NCBI GenBank assembly: GCA_902825855.1 | Contig: CADECW010000066.1 | Span: 1-41,184 of the forward strand | DNA from: an uncultured Rhodospirillales bacterium | GTDB lineage: Bacteria; Pseudomonadota; Alphaproteobacteria; Reyranellales; Reyranellaceae | DNA: 41,184 bases | Reading direction: 5' to 3' | Shown: piece after piece, positions 24,995 to 32,425 of the stretch | Layout: every line of letters starts with the position of its first letter | How positions within the stretch are numbered: the first letter of the stretch is position 1 | Position numbers and translations under genes: made by a program | The notes under the pieces: model-generated | Databases searched by the model: none | Told to the model about the DNA's origin: nothing | What the model saw: the letters and a program-made list of their open reading frames with translations, nothing else

Positions 24995-26113
24995 TCACGT
25001 GCCGGCGATGTCGCGCACCTGTTCGGCCAGCGCCAGCGATGCTGTGAGGCCTGGCGATTCGATACCGAACAGGTTGATGAGGCCGGGCACGCCATGATCA
25101 GCCGGCCCCTGCACGACGAAATCCTGCGCCGGCGCGCCCTGCGGCACGGTCTTGGGGCGGATGCCGGCATATCCCGGCTGCAGCGCGCCGTCCTTGAGAC
25201 CGGGCCAGTAGCGGCGCACCGCGGCATAGAACCTGTCGGCGCGGTGCGGGTCGACGGTGTAGTCGATGCCGTCGATCCATTCGACATCCGGGCCGAACTT
25301 GGCCTGGCCGCCCATGTCGACGGTGATGTGCACGCCGAGGCCGCCCGGCACCGGGACGGGGTAGATCAGGCGCGAGAAGGGCGAGCGTCCGGTCAAGGTG
25401 AAGTAGTTTCCTTTGGCGTAATACGCCTGGGGCACGCAGTCGGATGGCAGGCCGACGATTTTTTTTGCCAGGGTCGGCGCATGCAGGCCGGCCGAGTTCA
25501 CGACCAGACGGCAACGCAGCTTCATGGGCTCGGCCCCGCCGACCTCGAGGTCGATTCCGGCATTGGCCACGCGCGCGGCCGAAACGGGACTGTGGAAGGC
25601 GTACATGGCGCCGCATTCTTCGGCGTCACCCTGCAGCGCCAGCATATAGGAGTGGCTGTCGATGATGCCGGTGCTGGGCGACAGCAATGCCGCCGTGCAG
25701 TGCAGGTTGGGCTCCATGGCGATCGCCTCGGCGGCGCTCAACAGGCGCATGCCTTCGACACCGTTGGCCTCGGCGCGGCCCTTGATCTCGGCAAGCTTAT
25801 CGCTTTCGGCCTCGTTGGTGGCGACGATCAGTTTGCCGCAATTCTGGTGCGGCACGCCGTGCTGCTTGCAGTAGGCATAGAGCATGCGCCGTCCGGCGAC
25901 GCAGGTGCGCGCCATCAGGCTGCCCTTGGGATAGTAGATGCCGGCGTGGATGACTTCGGAATTCCGCGAGCTGGTCTCGGTGCCGATGCCCTCGGCCGCC
26001 TCGACGACGATGACCTCACGGCCGGCAAGGGCAAGGGCGCGGGCGACAGCGAGGCCGACGACGCCTGCACCGATCACGACGCAGTCGACGGTTTCGAACG
26101 GGGACGAAGTCAT
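24995..26113 (-). CDS. FAD-dependent oxidoreductase, L-2-hydroxyglutarate dehydrogenase-like
   Basis: A 372-residue DAO-type flavoprotein. The dinucleotide-binding motif is VVIGAGVVGLAVARALA near residue 15. The segment SSRNSEVIHAGIYYPKGSL is characteristic of LhgO/L2HGDH-like enzymes, as are the middle GIIDSHSYMLAL and the late FGIESPGLTASLALAE. It probably oxidises a 2-hydroxyacid and passes electrons to the respiratory chain. I chose the ATG at 26113; a GTG two codons earlier is possible. It is upstream of the lipoprotein esterase and divergent from the pterin-reductase-like gene, with a 54-bp gap containing the inverted repeat TGCTAG...CTAGCA. Confidence 0.9.
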   Translation of the reverse strand: MTSSPFETVDCVVIGAGVVGLAVARALALAGREVIVVEAAEGIGTETSSRNSEVIHAGIYYPKGSLMARTCVAGRRMLYAYCKQHGVPHQNCGKLIVATNEAESDKLAEIKGRAEANGVEGMRLLSAAEAIAMEPNLHCTAALLSPSTGIIDSHSYMLALQGDAEECGAMYAFHSPVSAARVANAGIDLEVGGAEPMKLRCRLVVNSAGLHAPTLAKKIVGLPSDCVPQAYYAKGNYFTLTGRSPFSRLIYPVPVPGGLGVHITVDMGGQAKFGPDVEWIDGIDYTVDPHRADRFYAAVRRYWPGLKDGALQPGYAGIRPKTVPQGAPAQDFVVQGPADHGVPGLINLFGIESPGLTASLALAEQVRDIAGT

Positions 26114-26167
26114 GGCCACATGCTAGTAAATTGGGGTGACCAGGCTAGCAAGACGTCCCTTCCGCCC

Positions 26168-26929
26168 ATGAATGGCGCGTTGGTAACGGGAGGAGCCGTG
26201 CGGGTCGGCCGTGCATTGGCGATGGCGCTGGCCGCCGACGGCTATTTCGTGTTCGTGCACCACAATCGCTCGACCGCCGAGGCCCGCCGGACGGTGACGG
26301 ACATCGTCGCGGCGGGCGGCAAGGCCAAGGCGGTGCGCGCCGACCTTTCCTCGGCGCGCCAGGCCGAAGCACTGGTCGGCAAGTGCCGAGGGCACGGCGT
26401 GAAATTGACCTGCCTGGTCAACAGTGCGTCGCTGTTCAAGCTCGACCGTGCACCGACCGCCAAGGCCGACGACTTCGATCGCCACATGGCCATCAACCTC
26501 CGGGCGCCCATGCTGCTGTCGCAAGCGCTGGCGCGGCAGCTGCCGGATGGCCAGACAGGGGTGATCGTGAACCTGCTCGACCAGAAGCTCTACAATCTCA
26601 ATCCCGATTTCCTGACCTACACCCTGTCGAAGGTCGGCCTGCAGGGGCTGACCAAACTTCTGGCCCAGGCCTTCGCGCCGCGCCTCAGGGTGGCCGGCAT
26701 TGCCCCCGGGCTGACGCTGCGCAGCGGCAGCCAGACCGATGCGCGCTTCGCCGAGCAGCATGCCGACAATCCGCTGCGCGTCGGCGTCACCGTCGAAGAC
26801 CTGGTGCGCGCCTTGCGCTTCATCCTGCAGACGCCAACCTTCACCGGCGATACGCTGATCGTCGACAGCGGTGAGCACCTGACGGGGCGGCCGCGCGACG
26901 TCGCCTTCGATCGCAAGGGAAAGGCGTGA
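26168..26929 (+). CDS. SDR-family pteridine reductase-like protein (FolM-like)
   Basis: A 253-residue short-chain dehydrogenase. Its N-terminus, LVTGGAVRVGRALA, has the TGxxxRxG form typical of PTR1/FolM pteridine reductases rather than the general TGxxxGxG. The NADPH-selecting region HHNRS follows. Other marks are the NSAS strand end, the active-site YTLSK and the GIAPGLTL loop. FolM reduces dihydromonapterin or dihydrofolate using NADPH. The folB gene starts 2 nt after its stop, which strongly supports a pterin role. The ATG at 26168 lacks a strong ribosome-binding site. Confidence 0.87.
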   Translation: MNGALVTGGAVRVGRALAMALAADGYFVFVHHNRSTAEARRTVTDIVAAGGKAKAVRADLSSARQAEALVGKCRGHGVKLTCLVNSASLFKLDRAPTAKADDFDRHMAINLRAPMLLSQALARQLPDGQTGVIVNLLDQKLYNLNPDFLTYTLSKVGLQGLTKLLAQAFAPRLRVAGIAPGLTLRSGSQTDARFAEQHADNPLRVGVTVEDLVRALRFILQTPTFTGDTLIVDSGEHLTGRPRDVAFDRKGKA

Positions 26930-26930
26930 C

Positions 26931-27281
26931 ATGGAGCGCCGCATCTTCATCCGCGACTTCCGCCTTCAAGTGTCGATCGGCATCCACGATTTCGAGAGGC
27001 AGGGTCCGCAGACGGTCGTGGTCAACGTCGATCTGCTGCTGGCGCCGGCCGACAAGGCGCACAACGACCGCATCGGCAACGTGCTGAACTACGATACGGT
27101 CCATGCCGGTATCGCCGCGCTCGCCGGGAGCCGTCACTTCAATCTTCAGGAAACGCTGGTCGACGCCATCCTCGACTTCTGTCTCTCCCAACCGGGCGTC
27201 ATCGAGGCGCGCGTCTCGACCGAGAAGCCCGACGTCTACAAGGATTGCCGCGTCGGCTACGAGTCCGTGCGACGCCGCTGA
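26931..27281 (+). CDS. folB: Dihydroneopterin aldolase (FolB)
   Basis: A 116-residue protein of standard FolB length. It converts 7,8-dihydroneopterin to 6-hydroxymethyl-dihydropterin and glycolaldehyde in folate synthesis. Family marks are GIHDFERQGPQ (E22), NVLNYDTVH (Y54), NLQETLVDAI (E74) and the catalytic Lys99 in VSTEKPDVY. It starts 2 nt after the pteridine-reductase stop and ends in a TGATG overlap with the DMT transporter. It forms a pterin pair with its upstream neighbour. Confidence 0.95.
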   Translation: MERRIFIRDFRLQVSIGIHDFERQGPQTVVVNVDLLLAPADKAHNDRIGNVLNYDTVHAGIAALAGSRHFNLQETLVDAILDFCLSQPGVIEARVSTEKPDVYKDCRVGYESVRRR

Positions 27282-28198
27282 TGCCCGATCGCGGTCACAC
27301 GCTGCTCGCCTTTCCGGCGATGATCTTCGTCGGCGCGAGCTGGGGCGCCAACGTGCCCGTCAGCAAGGTGATGCTGGCGCATTTCGACCTGATCCCGATG
27401 TCGGCCATCCGTACGGCGGTGGCGGGCGTGGCGCTCGGCGCGCTGCTGCTGCTGGTCGAGGGCGCAAAGGCCCTGCGCATCGACCTGGATTTTCGCCGCT
27501 TCGCGCTGCTTGGGCTGATGGTAGGCGGCTTCTTCGCCGTCTATACGCTCGGCCTGCAATTCAGCAATCCGATCACGGCCGCCGCAGTGGCGGTGGCGGG
27601 GCCGCTGGTATCGGCGGTGACGGTGCGGTTGGTGACGGGACTGCGCTTCGATCCCGGTTTCCCGGTGGCGCTCGCTCTGACCCTGTTGGGCGGCGGAATC
27701 CTCGTCTCGTCGACGCTGGTCGGCAGCAGCGGGCCGGTGACCTTCGGCGGCGGCGAGATCGTCGTGCTGCTCTCCAACTCGATCTGGACGCTCTACAGCA
27801 TCAAGGCGCAGGCCTGGTTCGATCGCGCAAGCCAGCTCCATCGCGCCTACGTCGCGTCGCTCTCCGCCTTTGGCTGGACGGCACTGTTGAGCGTGGTGCT
27901 GATCGCGCTCGGTTGGTCGCGCTCGCCGCTGGCGGTGACGGATGGCTGGGCGTGGACCCAGCTTATCGGCATTGCCTTCCTTGCAAGCTCGCTCGGAAGC
28001 TATTTCTGGAACATCGGTGCCAGCCGGCTGGGCGTGGCCGTGGCATCGCTGTGGGTCAATCTGGTGCCGTTTTTCGCCGTATTGTGGTCAATGGCCTATG
28101 GTTTCATGCCCAATGCCTACCAGATCGTCGGCGGCCTCGTGGCGCTGAGCGGTGTGGTCTATATGCAATGGCGCAAATTGGGTGCCGTTCGAACATGA
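27281..28198 (+). CDS. EamA-family (DMT) transporter
   Basis: A 305-residue inner-membrane protein with about ten helices in two EamA halves (residues 8-135 and 155-298). The first half has GASWGANVPVSKVML and the second SLGSYFWNIGASRLGVAVAS, both usual EamA patterns. The start overlaps folB by one base and its stop overlaps the next gene as ATGA. DMT proteins move small metabolites such as amino acids or nucleotide-linked precursors; the cargo is unknown. Its place between pterin and sugar genes offers no clear hint. Confidence 0.92.
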   Translation: MPDRGHTLLAFPAMIFVGASWGANVPVSKVMLAHFDLIPMSAIRTAVAGVALGALLLLVEGAKALRIDLDFRRFALLGLMVGGFFAVYTLGLQFSNPITAAAVAVAGPLVSAVTVRLVTGLRFDPGFPVALALTLLGGGILVSSTLVGSSGPVTFGGGEIVVLLSNSIWTLYSIKAQAWFDRASQLHRAYVASLSAFGWTALLSVVLIALGWSRSPLAVTDGWAWTQLIGIAFLASSLGSYFWNIGASRLGVAVASLWVNLVPFFAVLWSMAYGFMPNAYQIVGGLVALSGVVYMQWRKLGAVRT

Positions 28199-28620
28199 CG
28201 CTCGGACTGAAGACGAGAAACTGCCGCTGGATCGACGTTCGAGGCGCTGTCGACGAGCGCGGCCGCCTCAACTTCATCGAAGCCGGCAAGGATCTGCCGT
28301 TCCAGCCCAAGCGGCTGTTCTGGCTGCACCACATCGCGTCCGGACAGTGGCGCGGCCGACATGGCCATCGCCAGTCGGAACTCGTTCTCGTCCCCTTGCA
28401 CGGCAGCTGCCACGTCCACCTCGACGACGGGCGGACGACCGAGACGGTGATCCTGGACGACCCGGCACGCGCGCTGTTCATAGGTACCTGGGTGTGGCAC
28501 GAGCTCACGGAGTTCGCCGACGATGCGGCCATCCTGGTGATTGCCTCGACCTACTACGATGACGCTGAGTACCTGCGCGACTACGAGGCCTTCAAGCGCG
28601 AGGTTGCGAGCCGGCCATGA
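28195..28620 (+). CDS. WxcM/FdtA-type dTDP-4-dehydro-6-deoxyglucose ketoisomerase
   Basis: A 141-residue single-cupin protein of the FdtA/QdtA/WxcM group. The motif WRGRHGHRQSELVLVPLHGS carries the His pair H56/H58 used in 3,4-ketoisomerisation. The overall length is typical. These enzymes convert dTDP-4-keto-6-deoxyglucose to the 3-keto isomer, preparing it for amination at C3. The gene is coupled by ATGA overlaps to both the upstream transporter and the downstream aminotransferase, its expected next step. Confidence 0.88.
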   Translation: MTLGLKTRNCRWIDVRGAVDERGRLNFIEAGKDLPFQPKRLFWLHHIASGQWRGRHGHRQSELVLVPLHGSCHVHLDDGRTTETVILDDPARALFIGTWVWHELTEFADDAAILVIASTYYDDAEYLRDYEAFKREVASRP

Positions 28621-29720
28621 TTCCCTTCCTGGACATGAAATCGATCTATGCCGAGCTCAAGCCCGAACTCGATGCCGCCTTCGTGCGCGTCATGGAATCG
28701 GGCTGGTTCGTGCTCGGCAAGGAGGTCGAGGCTTTCGAGGGCGAATATGCTGCCTTTTGCGGCAGCCGATATTGCGTCGGCGTGGGCAATGGGCTGGAGG
28801 CGCTCGAGCTGGTGCTGCGGGGCTGGGACCTCGGCGCCGGCGACGAGGTGATCGTACCGTCCAACACCTACATCGCGACCTGGCTTGCCATCACCGCGGT
28901 CGGTGCCAAGGTCGTGCCGGTCGAGCCGACGCCCAACGGAGTCAACATCGATCCCGATCGCATTGCCGCCGCGATCACCTCGCGTACCAAGGCCATCATG
29001 CCGGTCCATCTCTACGGCGAGCCGGCCGACATGGATGCCATCATGGTGCTGGCACGCAAGCACGGGCTGAAGGTCGTCGAGGACGTGGCGCAGGCACAAG
29101 GCGCCAAGGTGCGCGGCCGGCGCACCGGCGCGCTCGGCGATGCCGGAGCCCACAGCTTCTTTCCCACCAAGAATTTCGGGGCCTTCGGCGATGCCGGCGC
29201 CGTCACGACGGACGATGCCACGCTGGCCGATCGACTCCGCGGGCTGCGCAACTACGGCAGCAAGGTGAAATACGTCAATCTCGAACGCGGGTTCAACTCG
29301 CGGCTCGACGAAATGCAGGCTGCTCTGCTGCGTGTGAAGCTGCCCAGGCTGGACGCCTGGAACGAACACCGGCGTCGATTGGCCGGCCGCTACGACGACA
29401 AGCTGGCCGGCATTCCGGGGCTCGAGTTGCCGCGTGTGCCGCAATGGGCCGAGGCCGTCTGGCATCTCTATGTGGTGCGCACGGAGCGTCGTGCCGAACT
29501 GATGGGCGCGCTCGACAAGGCTGGCATCGGCTCGCTGATCCACTATCCGATTCCGCCGCACCTGCAAGCGGCCTACTCCGATCTCGGTCTCGGCAAAGGT
29601 TCGTTCCCGCTCGCCGAAAAGCTCGCCGACACCGTGCTCAGTCTGCCGATGGGGGCGCACATGCCTGAGACGGCGGTCGACGAAGTCGCCGCCGTCGTGC
29701 AGGCCACATTGCGCGGCTAA
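28617..29720 (+). CDS. DegT/DnrJ/EryC1 sugar aminotransferase (FdtB/QdtB-like)
   Basis: A 367-residue PLP-dependent sugar aminotransferase. It has NTYIATWLAI, the PLP-phosphate partner VVEDVAQAQGA (D156) and the Schiff-base Lys185 in FFPTKNFGAFGDAGA. The RGFNSRLDEMQAALLRVKL segment is standard for the family. Pairing with the FdtA-like ketoisomerase predicts transfer of an amino group to C3 of a dTDP-3-keto-6-deoxyhexose, giving dTDP-Fuc3N or dTDP-Qui3N. No acetyltransferase (FdtC) or glycosyltransferase gene is in the window. It overlaps the ketoisomerase by 4 bp. Confidence 0.92.
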   Translation: MIPFLDMKSIYAELKPELDAAFVRVMESGWFVLGKEVEAFEGEYAAFCGSRYCVGVGNGLEALELVLRGWDLGAGDEVIVPSNTYIATWLAITAVGAKVVPVEPTPNGVNIDPDRIAAAITSRTKAIMPVHLYGEPADMDAIMVLARKHGLKVVEDVAQAQGAKVRGRRTGALGDAGAHSFFPTKNFGAFGDAGAVTTDDATLADRLRGLRNYGSKVKYVNLERGFNSRLDEMQAALLRVKLPRLDAWNEHRRRLAGRYDDKLAGIPGLELPRVPQWAEAVWHLYVVRTERRAELMGALDKAGIGSLIHYPIPPHLQAAYSDLGLGKGSFPLAEKLADTVLSLPMGAHMPETAVDEVAAVVQATLRG

Positions 29721-29724
29721 GGGG

Positions 29725-30024
29725 CTACGGTCCGGTGCGTTCCGGACCGTCATGGATCCCCTTGTAGTTGCGGTAGTAGTCCCAGCGCGAGCTGTACACG
29801 TTGGACTTCTGGTAACTCGGGGCATCGTAGGCGTAATAGGTCGCCGCCGGGTAGCTGTAGTAGGTGGCAACCGGCGCGCTGTAGACCGGCGTGCTGTAGA
29901 CGGTCGTCCGGGCAGGATAGTAGGTCGCCTGCGAGCGGGGTGCGTAGTAGCCATCGCTCACCGAGCAGGCCGTGACGCCGACGGCCAGCATCGCGAGAGC
30001 GACAGTGGAACCAATGGCTTTCAT
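29725..30024 (-). CDS. Tyr-rich small lipoprotein
   Basis: A 99-residue protein with a signal peptide and lipobox VTAC (C20). The mature part holds Tyr/Ala/Pro/Ser repeats (TYYPARTTVYSTPVYSAP, then TYYSYPAATYYAYDAP), then RWDYYRNYKGIHDG. The ATG at 30024 follows GAGGAGACAACG. Such Tyr-rich outer-membrane or periplasmic lipoproteins are common in alphaproteobacteria but lack a known function. It ends 4 bp from the convergent aminotransferase. Confidence 0.75.
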   Translation of the reverse strand: MKAIGSTVALAMLAVGVTACSVSDGYYAPRSQATYYPARTTVYSTPVYSAPVATYYSYPAATYYAYDAPSYQKSNVYSSRWDYYRNYKGIHDGPERTGP

Positions 30025-30138
30025 CGTTGTCTCCTCTTGGATGTAGCAACAACCCGTTCGCCGCTTCGCGGTTCCCAAAGCGTGAAAAATCGCCACAATC
30101 CCGCCATCTGGCCAACTCTGGATGCGTAGTAGGGAACC

Positions 30139-30987
30139 ATGAAAATCGGCGCGGTCATGTTCTTCACCACTGATTCGATGCAACCCGCGCCGCTGGCGCG
30201 TGCCATGGAGGAGCGCGGGTTCGAATCCCTGTGGGTTCCCGAGCACACCCACATCCCGTCGTCGCGCAAGTCGAGCTATCCGGCCTCGGGCGGCCTCGTG
30301 CAGGCGTACTACGAACTGATGGACCCGTTCCTGGCGCTCAACACGGCCGCGACCGCCACAAGCAGGTTGAAAGTCGGCACCGGCATCGCGCTGATCACGC
30401 AGCGCGATCCCATCGTCACGGCCAAGATGGTCTCCACCATCGACCAGCTCAGCCAAGGCCGCTTCCTGTTCGGTGTCGGCAACGGCTGGAACCAGGACGA
30501 GATCGAAAACCACGGCACGGCCTTCGAGAGCCGCCACAAGCTCGCGCGCGAGCGCGTCGAGGCGATGAAGGCGATCTGGGCAGAGGACGAGCCCGAGTAT
30601 CACGGCGAGTTCGTGAACTTCGGTAAGATGAAGCAGTGGCCCAAGCCCTTCCAGAAGCCTCACCCGCCGATCATCGTCGGCGGCGCCTTCCCCTATGCGG
30701 CGCGGCGCGCCGTGCGCTACGGCGACGGCTGGATCCCGCGCGACGACTGGCTCGACCGGGACGGCATCGAAGTGCTCGACAAGTTCCGCGCCATGGCCAG
30801 GGAGGCCGGGCGCGATCCTGCCAGCCTGTCGATCAGCACGTTCCGCGTGGCACCCGACCTCGAGCGCTTGAAACGCTACCGCGAGCTCGGCATCGACCGC
30901 GTCGTCTTCTCGCTGCCGGCCGAGAAGCAGGACAAGATCACGCCCATCCTCGACCAGTGGGCGGAACTCAAGCGCCGGCTGGGCTGA
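30139..30987 (+). CDS. F420/FMN-dependent LLM-class oxidoreductase
   Basis: A 282-residue luciferase-like monooxygenase-fold protein. Marks are SLWVPEHTHIP near the N-terminus, VGTGIALITQRDPIV, the FLFGVGNGWNQDEIENHG segment and PIIVGGAFPYAARRAVRYGDGW. This layout resembles the TIGR03619-type F420-dependent subgroup. The ATG at 30139 follows GTAGGGAACC. It could use FMN or F420; no F420-synthesis gene is in the window. Its last 20 bp overlap a small convergent lipoprotein gene. Confidence 0.9.
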   Translation: MKIGAVMFFTTDSMQPAPLARAMEERGFESLWVPEHTHIPSSRKSSYPASGGLVQAYYELMDPFLALNTAATATSRLKVGTGIALITQRDPIVTAKMVSTIDQLSQGRFLFGVGNGWNQDEIENHGTAFESRHKLARERVEAMKAIWAEDEPEYHGEFVNFGKMKQWPKPFQKPHPPIIVGGAFPYAARRAVRYGDGWIPRDDWLDRDGIEVLDKFRAMAREAGRDPASLSISTFRVAPDLERLKRYRELGIDRVVFSLPAEKQDKITPILDQWAELKRRLG

Positions 30988-31123
30988 CGCGCATGCCGGG
31001 GTAGAGGCCGCTCTGGTGGTGGTACGCCTCGCCCGGCGTATAGCCGCCCTTGCGCCCGATGTAGGGATCGCGGTCGCAGGCGAAGAGCAGCACTGCGACG
31101 GCCATGAGGACGATGTACCTCAT
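30968..31123 (-). CDS. 51-aa small lipoprotein downstream of rfbB
   Basis: A short frame of 52 codons from ATG at 31123 to TGA at 30968. The product starts MRYIVLMAVAVLLFAC, a compact signal with a lipobox ending FAC (C16). A 35-residue mature part follows, containing DRDPYIGRKGGYTPGEAYHH. It starts 11 bp after the rfbB stop on the same strand and so is probably in that transcript. The ribosome-binding site is weak. No family is recognised, but the lipobox and codon pattern make it credible. Confidence 0.6.
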   Translation of the reverse strand: MRYIVLMAVAVLLFACDRDPYIGRKGGYTPGEAYHHQSGLYPGMRVSPAGA

Positions 31124-31134
31124 GGCGATTCAAC

Positions 31135-32187
31135 TCATCCCAGCCCGAGTCGTTCCCCGCGATACGCCCCGCTCATGACCCTTTCCCACCAGTCCTTGTG
31201 GTCGAGATACCAGCGTACGGTCTGACGCAGCCCGTCCTCGAAGCCGTGGCGCGGCCGCCAGCCGAGCTCGGTCCTGATCTTGGCGGCATCGATGGCGTAG
31301 CGCGCATCGTGGCCGGGACGGTCGGTGACGAACTCGATCAGACTTTCGTGCGGCCGGTGCGGGCTGTCCGGCACCATCTCGTCGAGCAGAGCGCAGATCG
31401 TACGGACGACCTCGACGTTCGTCCGCTCGCTGTCGCCGCCCACATTGTAGGTCTCGCCCGGCCGGCCCTTGCGCAGCACCAGGGTCAGCGCCTCGGCATG
31501 GTCCTCGACGTGCAGCCAGTCGCGTATGTTCTCGCCCTTGCCGTAGACCGGCAGCTTCTGGCCGCGCAGCGCGCGAATGATGACGAGCGGGATCAGCTTC
31601 TCGGGAAAGTGGTAGGGCCCGTAGTTGTTTGAGCAGTTGGTCGCGAGAGTGGGCAGGCCGTGCGTGTGATGCCAGGCGCGCACCAGATGATCCGACGCGG
31701 CCTTGCTCGCGGCATAGGGCGAGTTGGGCGCATAGGGCGTGGTCTCGGTGAACTTGCCCGTGGCGCCGAGCGAGCCGAACACCTCGTCGGTCGAGATATG
31801 CTGGAAGCGGAAGCGGGCGCGGCCGGCGGTATCGAGCTTGCGCCAGTAGGCCAGCGCGGCTTCGAGCAAGGTGTAGGTGCCGCCGATGTTGGCGGCGATG
31901 AACGGCGCGGCGCCGTCGATCGACCGATCGACGTGGCTTTCTGCCGCCAGGTGCAGCACGGCGTCGGGCCGGAAGCTCTCGAAGATGGCGTCGACCGCGG
32001 CGCGATCGACGATATCGACCTTGAAATGCGTGTGCCGGTTGCTGTCGCGCGCCTCGGCCAACGATTCGAGGTTGCCGGCGTAGGTGAGCTTGTCGACGTT
32101 TGCCACCGTCCAGTCGGTGTCGCGAATGATGTGGCGCACGACCGCCGAGCCGATGAACCCCGCGCCGCCGGTGACCAGGACTTTCAT
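31135..32187 (-). CDS. rfbB: dTDP-glucose 4,6-dehydratase (RmlB/RfbB)
   Basis: A 350-residue extended SDR enzyme. NAD-binding is TGGAGFIGS (residues 6-14). The active site has STDEVFG with T133, D134 and E135, and the Y158xxxK162 pair in SPYAASK. HVDRS and NCSNNYGPYHFPEKLIP are RmlB hallmarks. It makes dTDP-4-keto-6-deoxyglucose, the exact substrate of the FdtA-like enzyme 2.5 kb away on the other strand. RmlA is not in the window. AAGTAGGCC precedes the ATG. Confidence 0.96.
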   Translation of the reverse strand: MKVLVTGGAGFIGSAVVRHIIRDTDWTVANVDKLTYAGNLESLAEARDSNRHTHFKVDIVDRAAVDAIFESFRPDAVLHLAAESHVDRSIDGAAPFIAANIGGTYTLLEAALAYWRKLDTAGRARFRFQHISTDEVFGSLGATGKFTETTPYAPNSPYAASKAASDHLVRAWHHTHGLPTLATNCSNNYGPYHFPEKLIPLVIIRALRGQKLPVYGKGENIRDWLHVEDHAEALTLVLRKGRPGETYNVGGDSERTNVEVVRTICALLDEMVPDSPHRPHESLIEFVTDRPGHDARYAIDAAKIRTELGWRPRHGFEDGLRQTVRWYLDHKDWWERVMSGAYRGERLGLG

Positions 32188-32229
32188 GGCCTACTTTTTA
32201 ATCGCCGAGGGCACTCCACTCCAGTCAGG

Positions 32230-32397
32230 GCTATCGCATATGACTAATTTTCCCCGTCATCCCGAGCGAAGCCGCCCGAAGGGCGGCGTAGTCGAGGGAC
32301 CTTCTCTTGTCGACGCACCAACAGAAAAGCTCCCTCCGCTTCGCCTCGCTGCGCTCGGCTCCGGTCGGGATGACGGGAATGGGCCATATGCGATAGC
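32230..32397. repeat. Dispersed palindromic repeat copy flanked by 13-bp inverted repeats
   Basis: The core at 32255-32375 closely matches copy B at 22406-22522: the same cgtcatcccgagcg start, the gccgcccgaagggcggc internal hairpin, gtcgagggacct, and a ctccggtcgggatgacg end. Outside it, GCTATCGCATATG (32230-32242) and its exact complement at 32385-32397 form perfect 13-bp arms. The element fills the 238-bp gap between the rfbB start and the aapP stop; no reading frame looks coding. It could form a very large hairpin downstream of the aap operon and act as its terminator. Confidence 0.85.
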
Positions 32398-32425
32398 GCT
32401 CCGCTCCAGCGGCGGCCCGAGAAGG

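Noticed and set aside
26121..26150. TGCTAG...CTAGCA inverted repeat between the FAD-dehydrogenase and pterin-reductase-like genes
   Set aside because: The arms are only 6 bp with an 18-bp spacer and no regulator gene is adjacent; too weak to call an operator.
30217..30228. GGGTTCGAATCC resembles a tRNA T-arm
   Set aside because: It is inside the LLM-class oxidoreductase coding region (GFESLW) and no acceptor stem, D-arm or anticodon arm can be fitted around it.
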